Origin: Calothrix sp. PCC 7716
GTDB taxonomy: Bacteria; Cyanobacteriota; Cyanobacteriia; Cyanobacteriales; Nostocaceae
Assembly: GCF_019977735.1 (NCBI RefSeq)
Contig: NZ_AP025018.1
Span: forward strand, 5,274,580 to 5,338,579
Direction: 5' to 3'
Length of the DNA: 64,000 bases
Below are positions 8,777-16,152 of this stretch, one piece after another (the first letter of the stretch is position 1; each line of letters opens with the position of its first letter). The translations under genes were made by a program, and so were the position numbers. The notes beneath the pieces are model-generated. The model was not told the DNA's origin. It did no database searches and saw nothing but the letters and a program-made list of their open reading frames with translations.

Positions 8777-9367
8777 ATGAGTCGAGGACCAGATAAACAG
8801 TTTGACCCTGAAGTTGCTCTCTCAAAGGCAATGGACGTATTTTGGGCACGCGGGTATGAGGGAGCTAGTCTCTCTGAACTGCTCGAACAGATGGGCATTG
8901 GCAAAAAGAGTCTGTACGATACGTTTGGCAACAAACGCGCGCTCTTTCTCAAAGCACTCGAATATTATGCCAAGACAGAGGTGAAGTTGATGCGAGACCA
9001 ACTTTTAGCTCCGGGTTCCCCCGTGGAGAATTTGGAGACGGTACTCCAAAATTTGCAACAGATGCATTCCTTGCCAGGAAGCAAAGGCTGTATGCTTGGC
9101 ACGAATATTGCTGACTTTGATACCAGTGACTCGGAGATTGCAGCGACCTTACGCGGCTACCTGCAAGACGTTGAGGATGCCTTTTGTACTGCGATTACCC
9201 GTGCTCAAGAAGTTGGAGAACTTAAGCAGCAAGCGGCGCCTCGTGATTTAGCACGAATGTTGCTTTGTACTACACAGGGAATGGCTCTGTTGGGTCGAAC
9301 GGTTGACACTGAAGCGCTTTTACTAAGTACCGTTCAGGCAATAATGGCACTTCTCAAGCAATCCTAA
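8777..9367 (+). CDS. TetR/AcrR family transcriptional regulator next to an SDR gene
   Basis: The start at ATG 8777 gives MSRGPDKQFDPEVALSKAM, a typical beginning for this TetR subgroup, rather than the GTG at 8771. The helix-turn-helix includes GYEGASLSELLEQMGIGKKS and LYDTFGNKRALF. The C-terminal region has a conserved cysteine in KGCMLG, seen in a subgroup that often senses reactive or electrophilic compounds. It lies 66 bases upstream of the SDR gene on the same strand; palindromes precede both genes. It most likely represses itself and the SDR. Confidence 0.9.
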   Translation: MSRGPDKQFDPEVALSKAMDVFWARGYEGASLSELLEQMGIGKKSLYDTFGNKRALFLKALEYYAKTEVKLMRDQLLAPGSPVENLETVLQNLQQMHSLPGSKGCMLGTNIADFDTSDSEIAATLRGYLQDVEDAFCTAITRAQEVGELKQQAAPRDLARMLLCTTQGMALLGRTVDTEALLLSTVQAIMALLKQS

Positions 9368-9383
9368 TTTTTTTTACCTTAAT

Positions 9384-9401
9384 TTAGACCATTCAGTCTA
9401 A
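9384..9401. promoter_or_regulatory. Palindromic TetR operator candidate upstream of SDR
   Basis: TTAGAC and GTCTAA are perfect reverse complements separated by six bases (CATTCA). The site sits 33 bases before the SDR start and 17 bases after the TetR stop. It resembles the degenerate palindrome in the TetR promoter at 8741-8757. Confidence 0.5.
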
Positions 9402-9433
9402 GTTTATGTTCACACTTACCAGGAGGTATTTCT

Positions 9434-10183
9434 ATGGCACGATTGCAGAACAAAACAGCGGTGATAACAGGGGGGACGACAGGTATCGGATTTGAAACTG
9501 CCAAGCAGTTTGTTGCTTCGGGTGCGCGAGTGATTATTACCGGACAAAACGAGGAGAGGTTGCAATCTGCTGCCCAAGAACTAGGTTCAAAGGTAATTCC
9601 TGTTCTAGCAGATGTACGAGTGCTTTCAAACCTGAACACTTTGGCAGAACGAGTGAAAGTAGAATTTGGTGGGTTAGATGTTCTATTTGTAAATGCCGGA
9701 ATCGGACTTTTCGCACCCCTGGAAGCAATTGACGAGGCATTTTACGATGACCAATTCGATATCAACGTTAAAGGCACCTTTTTTACTGTACAGAAACTTG
9801 CTGGACTGTTGAACAAAGAAGCAAGCGTCATTTTAAATGCTTCGGCAGTCCATGAGAAAGGAGCAGCAACAGGCAGCGTGTATTTTGCAACGAAGGCGGC
9901 TGTACGTTCGTTTGCCCGAACCCTAGCTACTGAACTTGCATCTCGTAGAATTCGAGTGAATACAGTTAGTCCCGGTTTTATACCTACTAATTTTCAGAGC
10001 AAAATAGGATTGTCACCAGAAGCACTCGACAGTTTTGGAGAATATGTGAAGCAGTCCGCACCGCTAGGACGTTTTGGGAGACCAGAGGAAATTGCCTCTG
10101 CTGTTGTTTTTCTAGCTAGCAATAAATCATCTTACATAACAGCGGCAGATATCGTTGTTGATGGTGGCTATATGAACGTTTAA
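9434..10183 (+). CDS. Short-chain dehydrogenase/reductase (classical SDR)
   Basis: A 249-residue NAD(P)-dependent oxidoreductase. The cofactor loop TGGTTGIG is at residues 13-20, NAG lies near residue 88, and the catalytic Ser, Tyr and Lys are seen in NASAVHEKGAATGSVYFATK. VNTVSPGFIPT follows, as in classical SDRs of the quinone/ketoacyl-reductase-like group. A strong AGGAGG ribosome site at 9421-9426 fixes the start. It is probably controlled by the adjacent TetR protein. The substrate is unknown; a role in detoxifying carbonyl compounds is plausible but not shown. Confidence 0.92.
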   Translation: MARLQNKTAVITGGTTGIGFETAKQFVASGARVIITGQNEERLQSAAQELGSKVIPVLADVRVLSNLNTLAERVKVEFGGLDVLFVNAGIGLFAPLEAIDEAFYDDQFDINVKGTFFTVQKLAGLLNKEASVILNASAVHEKGAATGSVYFATKAAVRSFARTLATELASRRIRVNTVSPGFIPTNFQSKIGLSPEALDSFGEYVKQSAPLGRFGRPEEIASAVVFLASNKSSYITAADIVVDGGYMNV

Positions 10184-10201
10184 GCACCACAAACATTGAT
10201 A

Positions 10202-10822
10202 TTATTCTCGGTGTAACCAATTCAAAATACCTAAACCCGCAACTAAACCTACAAAGTTTCCAGTAATACCATTCATATTTGCTAATGCAACAAAAATATC
10301 AAGTGCGCGGATAATACGATTAGGGTCAACTATAGCAACACCTTGAGGTACAGCGATTGATTTTGCTAGTAGTACTGCGAGAGTGATGCCACCTCCTATA
10401 ATTGTTGCGAGCATTCCTACCAAACTCGCAATAATACCCCATCGCACAATTTGCATCACTTCAGATTTCTTCGGATGCGTGCTAATATCACCATTACGGA
10501 GTCGTCTGGCAAGTCTTGTTTGTCGAAACGCTAAGTAAACATTAAATAGCAACAGTAATATTCCACAACCTGCCCAAAATATACCAATTCCAAGGCCTGG
10601 TGTAGTAGATTGAGTGTAATTAACTGCTGCTCCTGGTACAGATGTAGGAGATGTAATAGTTTGGTTGAAACTGCGTCCGGTAATGGCAAATAACAAGGTC
10701 AGTCCCCCAGCTACAGCAAATCCAAGCTCCACCCAAAAACCAATCCATCCTGCAAGCCGCAAGATATTGCCAATTTGTTCTAGTTTCCGCTCTATAACCT
10801 GTGTATTTGACCTTGTTTCCAT
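10202..10822 (-). CDS. DUF3611 family membrane protein
   Basis: A 206-residue protein with four hydrophobic segments (near residues 22-46, 80-98, 127-150 and 172-200). The N-terminal helix and the LRLAGWIGFWVELGFAV segment match the DUF3611 family of cyanobacteria and plastids, whose function is unknown. It converges with the SDR gene, ending 18 bases from it. It has no operon partner. Confidence 0.8.
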   Translation of the reverse strand: METRSNTQVIERKLEQIGNILRLAGWIGFWVELGFAVAGGLTLLFAITGRSFNQTITSPTSVPGAAVNYTQSTTPGLGIGIFWAGCGILLLLFNVYLAFRQTRLARRLRNGDISTHPKKSEVMQIVRWGIIASLVGMLATIIGGGITLAVLLAKSIAVPQGVAIVDPNRIIRALDIFVALANMNGITGNFVGLVAGLGILNWLHRE

Positions 10823-10889
10823 TTTATCAGGTGGTGTTGCTAATTTAATGTATGAAAAATATTTTGTTTATGCACAAAACGTTGTTGTA

Positions 10890-10911
10890 GAGACGCGATT
10901 AATCGCGTCTC
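10890..10911. repeat. 22-bp perfect palindrome of the GAGACG...CGTCTC family
   Basis: GAGACGCGATT is followed directly by its reverse complement. It belongs to a family with larger members at 14295-14344, 58959-58986 and 59821-59852. It lies upstream of the DUF3611 gene, and the stem could form in RNA or single-stranded DNA. Confidence 0.75.
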
Positions 10912-11197
10912 CACATATAATTAGGTTATTTAATTATAAATAGCTTCTATCTGCGGTATTAAAAAATCACAATTTTAAACTATTTTTATTGAAATTTAGT
11001 TTAAGTTTGTAAATATAAATTATTATACGTGATTATAAGTTTTACAACTTAACAACAGCCAAATGACGTAAAGATAAATAATAAATTATCTCCATCGCGA
11101 GGAAGATGGAACTATTACCATAAGTTTCTAGCCTGAGAAGCAGATAATTCTTGTTCTCTATCTCAATATTCATATTATCGAAATAAAAAAGGACTAA

Positions 11198-11449
11198 TTT
11201 GCAGCAGAAATAATTTACTTCTCTGATTGTGTTTTAAATAATAAAGAACCCGAACCATCAGGAGAAGAAGGACTTGCCGATGTTCGCATCATTCGTGCTA
11301 TCTACGAATCTGCACAAACACGTAAGCCAGTGCAACTAGGTACATTTAAACGACAACTTAGACCAGGCACCGAGCAAATTATTGAGCGTCCAGCCACACA
11401 GCAAAAACCAGAATTAGTCCACGCCGCCGACCCATCAGGTAAATCATAG
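11198..11449 (+). pseudogene. C-terminal remnant of a Gfo/Idh/MocA-type oxidoreductase
   Basis: An open frame of 83 codons without a start, directly preceded by a TAA at 11195. It encodes YFSDCVLNNKEPEPSGEEGL, then ADVRIIRAIYESAQT and KPVQLG. This matches the C-terminal end of glucose-fructose-oxidoreductase-like proteins (Gfo/Idh/MocA), where DC-x-x-N-x-EPEPSG-x-EGL-AD is conserved. The NAD-binding N-terminal domain is absent. It is a decayed fragment, not a working gene. Confidence 0.65.
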
Positions 11450-11467
11450 TTAAAACAAACAGCTTCT

Positions 11468-11590
11468 TGTGGGGTGGGCATCCTTGCCCGCTTAGTTGGA
11501 ACGGGCAAGGATGCCCATTCCACTTTTAGATGCCCATTCCACTTTTAGATGCCCATTCCACTTTTGGATGCCCATTCCACTTTTGGATGG
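11468..11590. repeat. Inverted GGGCATCC repeat followed by four tandem 19-bp units
   Basis: A hairpin of the TGTGG-GGGCATCCNTGCCCG family (about 11468-11515) runs straight into four tandem copies of a 19-base unit beginning GATGCCCATTCCACTTTT (11510-11585), differing only in the last base. The unit is the right end of the hairpin element, so the tandem array seems to have grown by slippage of that end. Confidence 0.8.
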
Positions 11591-12531
11591 TTAATTAATT
11601 TTTGGCGCCTATACAACTACTGACCTACATCATCAAGTTAACGAGTACCCAGTAGCCAACAAGCACGGAAACTACGCCTACCCACAATTTAGCTTTATCC
11701 ATAAGTCAATATCAAAGGTAAATTTTACAGATTGAGTACAAAAAATTCAGACGAGATAATTTGAAATGAATCAGTTTGTTAAATCTTTCTGTAGTTTTGA
11801 TTACTATTTTCAACTGTCAAACTGCACTTAAGGTAATATTCACTATCTGTGACTCGAAAACGTTGATTAAGTATCGAATGTGTCATACTGAACGGAGTGA
11901 AGTATCTTTAACGCTACGGTAAAAGCTACTTTAAGCAAAACGCCTATGTCCTGCGTACTGTTAACATTTTATACATAAATTCGATAAATAAACATCTTCG
12001 TAATCATCCAATAAACTATCAGTGATTACAACGCAGAAATAAGCAGTGTGAGGTTTTTACTGATTCATGACAACTATACAGCTTTCTTTAAAAACTTAAT
12101 AAACGGGTATAGTATTACTCTCATAGAGTAAATACTAATTATACGTTTACCAGCTTGTTTATATAGCTGTATTAAATGCTTACTATTATTGTAGCAATTA
12201 TAGTAGTATTAAAACTCTTACGTATGGTAGTTGTCAGTTTTAAAAAGCTTTATCTAAAACTGAACAACACTTGAAGTGTCTGGTTTAAGCAGTCTTTAAC
12301 AGTAGCTATCTAAAGGTATATTCCGATAAAAATATTTCTTGTGGTAGGATAACTTCAATACTTCGGGTAGATAAGGTTTTGATTTTCAAACCCTTAAAGT
12401 TCTTATTAGAATCTCGAATGCACTTTTAAATATCAGCTAAATCGGCTTGACGTTTATTAACACAATTAAGACTATCACAGGCGCCCTAAAAAAGGTGCAG
12501 GTGTGTCTAAATCACATTTAAGGAGAAAAAA
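11586..12531. other. Long gene-poor region upstream of the GT4 gene
   Basis: Almost one kilobase of AT-rich DNA. It contains a possible 25-codon membrane peptide (11625-11702, minus) and a short relative of the TCATTCTGAGCG repeat at about 11880. The remainder shows no convincing frame. A TTGACG box near 12447 could be part of the promoter of the glycosyltransferase gene at 12532. Confidence 0.4.
11625..11702 (-). CDS. Possible 25-residue single-span membrane peptide
   Basis: The frame encodes MDKAKLWVGVVSVLVGYWVL plus five more residues: a charged start, one hydrophobic helix with a tryptophan at each end, and a stop. This shape is typical of the tiny membrane subunits of cyanobacterial photosynthetic complexes, but it matches none that I know. 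There is no clear ribosome-binding site. It may be chance. Confidence 0.25.
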   Translation of the reverse strand: MDKAKLWVGVVSVLVGYWVLVNLMM

Positions 12532-13620
12532 ATGCGGATTGCTCAAGTTGCTCCATTATGGGAAAGAGTACCACCACCAGGTTACGGTGGCACTGAGTTA
12601 GTGGTGGGGTTGCTGACAGATGAATTGGTTCGACGCGGACATGAAGTAACGCTTTTCGCTTCGGGAGACTCGCTAACTTTAGCGAAGCTCGAATCAGTTC
12701 ATCCCCGCGCTTTGCGGTTGGACTCAAACGTTAAAGAGTACGGCATTTATGAAATGCTGCAACTTAATTGGGTCTACGAAAGGGCTTCGGAGTTCGATGT
12801 TATTCATTCTCATGTCGGCTTTAGCTCCTTACCTTTCGTTAATTTAGTTTCAACGCCCACAGTTCACACCCTCCACGGTATTTTTACGCCTGACAATGAA
12901 AAGATGTTTAAGCACGCCAAGCGTCAGCCGTATATCAGCATTTCAGATTCACAACGTGAACCAAGATTAGATTTAAATTGTGTTGCAACGGTTTATAACG
13001 GTATAGATGTTGCCAGCCATAAATTTTTCCCTCAACCATCTGAACAACCTTATTTAGCCTTTGTTGGTCGTATATCTCCAGAAAAAGGCCCACACCACGC
13101 TATAGAAATTGCCAAGCGTTCTGGATGGACGTTAAAAATGGCTGGTAAAGTTGATGTGGTAGACGTTGAATACTTTGAACGCGAAATTAAGCCCCGTATA
13201 GACGGTGAGCAAATTCAGTATTTAGGTGAAGCAAACCACATTCAAAAGAATGAACTTATGGGACGCGCGGCAGCAACGCTATTCCCAATAACCTGGCGTG
13301 AACCTTTTGGCTTAGTAATGGTTGAGTCAATGGCTGCTGGTACACCAGTTATAGCGATGAAGATGGGTTCCACACCTGAAGTTATCGCGCATGGTAAGAC
13401 TGGTTTTGTCTGTGAAAGCGTTGATGAATGTGTCGAAGCTATTGACAAAGCTATTGCTCTTGACCGCAACGTTTGCCGTGACTATGTTTGGCAAAACTTT
13501 AGCGCGGCTAAAATGGCTGATGGTTATGAAGCTGTGTACCGTAAAGTTATTGCCGAGCGTTTAGGAAAGACAAACGGACACTTCAAAGGTTCAGTTATTG
13601 CAGCAAGCAGCATGAATTAA
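12532..13620 (+). CDS. Glycosyltransferase family 4
   Basis: A 362-residue GT-B retaining glycosyltransferase. It shows the N-terminal PPPGYGGTELVV loop, the donor-domain start FVGRISPEKGPHHAI and the E-x7-E motif in EPFGLVMVESMAAGTPVIA. AAGGAGA directly precedes the ATG. GT4 proteins that begin with PLWERVPPPGYGGTE are widespread in cyanobacteria and are usually linked to cell-surface or storage glycans; the acceptor is not predictable. The gene stands alone and is closed by a good terminator. Confidence 0.9.
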   Translation: MRIAQVAPLWERVPPPGYGGTELVVGLLTDELVRRGHEVTLFASGDSLTLAKLESVHPRALRLDSNVKEYGIYEMLQLNWVYERASEFDVIHSHVGFSSLPFVNLVSTPTVHTLHGIFTPDNEKMFKHAKRQPYISISDSQREPRLDLNCVATVYNGIDVASHKFFPQPSEQPYLAFVGRISPEKGPHHAIEIAKRSGWTLKMAGKVDVVDVEYFEREIKPRIDGEQIQYLGEANHIQKNELMGRAAATLFPITWREPFGLVMVESMAAGTPVIAMKMGSTPEVIAHGKTGFVCESVDECVEAIDKAIALDRNVCRDYVWQNFSAAKMADGYEAVYRKVIAERLGKTNGHFKGSVIAASSMN

Positions 13621-13624
13621 GAAG

Positions 13625-13653
13625 AAGGTGGATAAGTTCAATCCACCTTTTTT
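13625..13653 (+). terminator. Rho-independent terminator
   Basis: AAGGTGGA and TCCACCTT (13625-13632 and 13642-13649) form a perfect eight-base-pair stem with a nine-base loop, followed by a T run. It starts five bases after the GT4 stop codon. Confidence 0.75.
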
Positions 13654-13672
13654 ATTAGTTTCGTTATCAAGC

Positions 13673-14176
13673 TTATGCCTCTGCATACCCTTGCAGATTC
13701 TCTGGTTCATAGAAGCGTAGAATCCGGGTTGCCGTATTAAGTAATTCTTGTGTACCGCGAACAATCACAAGATATTTGCCTGCATCTAGGCGGTTCCGAT
13801 AGGGTAAAGCGTCGCCACTACCCACTGTTAAGCCAACTCCACCACCTACGAAGTACGCACCCAAGGCGCCGGATAATGCTCCTAATACTCCACCGAAAAC
13901 GTGATTTCCTAGATGACCAATAGGAAGTATTTCAATACCCGTTAAAACATTAAAAGCATAACCAGCAACATAGCTGAAGGGAATTAGCCACAGCGACAAA
14001 CGTTTAAAACCTTTTTTAGCTTGCTGTTCAGGATTAATTAACCCAAATTCATCAGCACTTTTATAACCTTGTCCCAAGATATCAATTTGATTTGTAGGCA
14101 AACCTTCTTTCTCAAGTGCAGTATATGCTGCTTCTGCCTGAATTCTATCTGGTAATACTGCGACAAGATAATTCAT
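13673..14176 (-). CDS. Small glycine-rich membrane protein, function unknown
   Basis: A 167-residue protein. The first 45 residues (MNYLVAVLPDRIQAEAAYTA ...) look like a ferredoxin-like sensing or binding fold similar to the N-terminal part of general-stress-protein-17M-like proteins. Two hydrophobic segments follow, near residues 60-80 and 93-118; the second is a glycine-zipper run (GGVLGALSGALGAYFVGGG). The C-terminal tail returns to a soluble fold. The function is not known. A Fur-box-like site and a 50-bp palindrome lie upstream. Confidence 0.6.
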   Translation of the reverse strand: MNYLVAVLPDRIQAEAAYTALEKEGLPTNQIDILGQGYKSADEFGLINPEQQAKKGFKRLSLWLIPFSYVAGYAFNVLTGIEILPIGHLGNHVFGGVLGALSGALGAYFVGGGVGLTVGSGDALPYRNRLDAGKYLVIVRGTQELLNTATRILRFYEPENLQGYAEA

Positions 14177-14255
14177 ATAATTATTACCTCAAAATACCCT
14201 AAAATAAGTTTTATCTAAAAATTTAAACTCGCACGCCTCTGCAAACCTCATTCTT

Positions 14256-14274
14256 GAGAATGATTTATATTATT
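14256..14274. promoter_or_regulatory. Fur-box-like sequence
   Basis: GAGAATGATTTATATTATT matches 13 of 19 positions of the classical Fur consensus, and the partly overlapping TCATTCT-TG-AGAATGA (14248-14263) is a perfect palindrome. The site lies about 80 bases upstream of the small membrane protein gene and 140 bases upstream of the Rieske oxygenase gene. Iron control is inferred only. Confidence 0.3.
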
Positions 14275-14294
14275 AGTAATATGGCGCCAGAAAT

Positions 14295-14344
14295 ATACAC
14301 ATGTTGTAGAGACGCGATATATCGCGTCTCTACAACATGTGTAT
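14295..14344. repeat. 50-bp perfect palindrome
   Basis: Left arm 14295-14319 and right arm 14320-14344 are exact reverse complements with no loop. The core is the GTAGAGACGCGATA type shared with 10890-10911, and the outer parts extend it. It lies 70 bases upstream of the Rieske oxygenase start, so it may influence that transcript or be a mobile repeat. Confidence 0.85.
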
Positions 14345-14414
14345 TTTATAAATGACGCGCGAATAGCCATATTATTATGGTGTAAATTCTTTAAAATATT
14401 AGTCGCTGGTATTT

Positions 14415-15389
14415 ATGGAGAAAGACCAAGTATTGCTCAACGACTGGCATGTTATCGCGCGCGCTCAAGAATTAAAACCAGGCGCCGTTCTGCCAAAAAA
14501 GTTGTTAGGAGAAGATATTGTTGTTTGGCATGATGGTACTTCTATTCACGCATGGCAAGATTATTGCCCACATCGAGGAGCGAAACTTTCATTAGGATGG
14601 GTTAATAATAATACTTTAATTTGTCCGTATCATGGTTTGGTATTTAATACAGAAGGTAAGTGTGTAAAGGTTCCAGCAACTCCAGAAATAACAGTTCCTG
14701 CTAGACTTTGCATTAAAAGATACCAAGTAAAAGAACGTTATAGTTTAGTTTGGGTTTGTCTTGGAACTCCTCAACATGATATTCCTGATTTACCAGAGTG
14801 GGATGACGCAGATTATTCTAAATTTGTTTGTGGTCCTTATAGTTTTCAAACTAGTTCGCTACGTGTTATCGAAAATTTCTTCGACCCCGCACATATACCG
14901 TTCGTACATTCACGGACTTTTTCTAATCCAAATTTACCAGAAGTTGAGCTAGGAGAAGCTATAGAACATCCCGATAAACTTATCTTTAAGTTTGGGTTAT
15001 GGGAATTAGATATTGAAACAGCAAAATCAGAACTTAGCAAAACTTTTTCTAACTATGAGTTACATATATTCCGTCCCTTGTTACCATACTACAAGCGTGG
15101 GAATCCTGAAGTTAACATGACGAGTTTATTTGCCGTTACACCCGTTTCAGAGCAAGAGTGTATTGCTTGGTCACTAACAGCATTCAAAGGCGTACATAAT
15201 ATGACATATGAACAATGGTGTACTACAGAGGCAAAAATTTTGTCTGAAGACCGCATGATTATTGAGTCACAAAGACCATCTCGCCTTCCTCTTGATTTAC
15301 AAGCAGAGGTAAATCTCCCAACTGACCGTTACTCGATAGTTTACCGTAAGTGGCTGAAAAAACAAGGCGTGACTTTTGGCTGTATTTAA
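14415..15389 (+). CDS. Rieske [2Fe-2S] non-heme iron oxygenase
   Basis: A 324-residue oxygenase. The Rieske cluster ligands are in CPHRG (near residues 52-56) and CPYHGL (near 71-76). The mononuclear iron site is visible as ENFFDPAHIPFVH (near 153-165). Such enzymes hydroxylate or demethylate rings and side chains; the family includes pheophorbide-a-oxygenase-like and vanillate-demethylase-like proteins. There is no transmembrane anchor, which argues against chlorophyll breakdown. A TetR gene and a FAD/Rieske oxidoreductase follow on the same strand, and the three probably form one functional unit. The substrate is unknown. Confidence 0.88.
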   Translation: MEKDQVLLNDWHVIARAQELKPGAVLPKKLLGEDIVVWHDGTSIHAWQDYCPHRGAKLSLGWVNNNTLICPYHGLVFNTEGKCVKVPATPEITVPARLCIKRYQVKERYSLVWVCLGTPQHDIPDLPEWDDADYSKFVCGPYSFQTSSLRVIENFFDPAHIPFVHSRTFSNPNLPEVELGEAIEHPDKLIFKFGLWELDIETAKSELSKTFSNYELHIFRPLLPYYKRGNPEVNMTSLFAVTPVSEQECIAWSLTAFKGVHNMTYEQWCTTEAKILSEDRMIIESQRPSRLPLDLQAEVNLPTDRYSIVYRKWLKKQGVTFGCI

Positions 15390-15441
15390 AGTTAAGTTTA
15401 AGATGGCGCCGTTTGTTCTATAATTACTTAGGAATATTTAA

Positions 15442-15459
15442 CTACCAAACGTTAGGTAA
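15442..15459. promoter_or_regulatory. Operator copy 1 for the TetR regulator
   Basis: CTACC-N8-GGTAA, a near-palindrome matching the site at 16083-16100 in 14 of 18 positions. It overlaps the ribosome-binding region of the TetR gene, so binding would block its expression. Confidence 0.55.
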
Positions 15460-15466
15460 GTTTACA

Positions 15467-16066
15467 TTGACTGAGGCGCCACTCTCTAAGTTATCAAGTA
15501 CTTGTAGTGGACGTTCGCGTGTGATTGATGCGGCAGAGCGATTGTTTCGTGCGCGCGGGTATAGTAATGTAACAATGCGAGATATTGCTTCATATGTGGG
15601 AATTCGGCAAGCTTCACTGTACTATCATTTTGAGAGTAAGGAGCATTTATATGTAGCTGTTACTGAGCTTGAGTTTGAGCATCATCATAAAGGTTTACAA
15701 AATGCAATAGAACAACAAGATAATTTACGCGCACAACTAAATTGTGCGGCAAACTGGTTTCTCTCTCAACCACCCGTGCATCTCTTGAGTATGTTGCACA
15801 CCGATATGCCATGTTTAAGTGAAGAAAATCTTAAAAAGTTATCGGCGAGTTCTCGTAGATGTATATTTATCCCTATACAGCAAATGTTTGAAGTAGCACA
15901 GCAAAAAGGAGAAATTCGTAGTTGTTGTGCAAATGTACTGGCTGGTTTTTTCTTATCGGTAATGGAAAGCATTCCAATGGTGATATCTGGTTCAGGAGTT
16001 GAAGCGAAACAAGTCATAGTTAATGAAATGATAGATGTTTTGTTAGATGGACTGACTCCGAAATAA
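15467..16066 (+). CDS. TetR family transcriptional regulator
   Basis: I chose the TTG at 15467 (199 residues): the frame is open further upstream to 15350 and overlaps the Rieske gene, but that stretch is not TetR-like, and TAGGTAAG lies just before the TTG. The helix-turn-helix reads VIDAAERLFRARGYSNVTMR, then DIASYVGIRQASLYYHF and ESKEHLY. The C-terminal ligand domain has several cysteines. Matching operators flank the gene, one at its own start and one before the FAD oxidoreductase. Confidence 0.85.
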   Translation: MTEAPLSKLSSTCSGRSRVIDAAERLFRARGYSNVTMRDIASYVGIRQASLYYHFESKEHLYVAVTELEFEHHHKGLQNAIEQQDNLRAQLNCAANWFLSQPPVHLLSMLHTDMPCLSEENLKKLSASSRRCIFIPIQQMFEVAQQKGEIRSCCANVLAGFFLSVMESIPMVISGSGVEAKQVIVNEMIDVLLDGLTPK

Positions 16067-16082
16067 TTTTTTTCGCCTTTAC

Positions 16083-16100
16083 CTACCAACTGATAGGTAG
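16083..16100. promoter_or_regulatory. Operator copy 2, upstream of the FAD/Rieske gene
   Basis: CTACC and GGTAG are exact reverse complements separated by eight bases. The site is 53 bases before the FAD oxidoreductase start and matches 15442-15459, pointing to TetR control of that gene. Confidence 0.6.
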
Positions 16101-16152
16101 ATTATATTTGTTGAAATAAGTACAATACACCATGAAGCATAATAATTAATCT

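Noticed and set aside
15350-15466. N-terminal extension of the TetR gene overlapping the Rieske gene
   Set aside because: The 39 codons are not TetR-like, and a ribosome site fits the TTG at 15467 instead.
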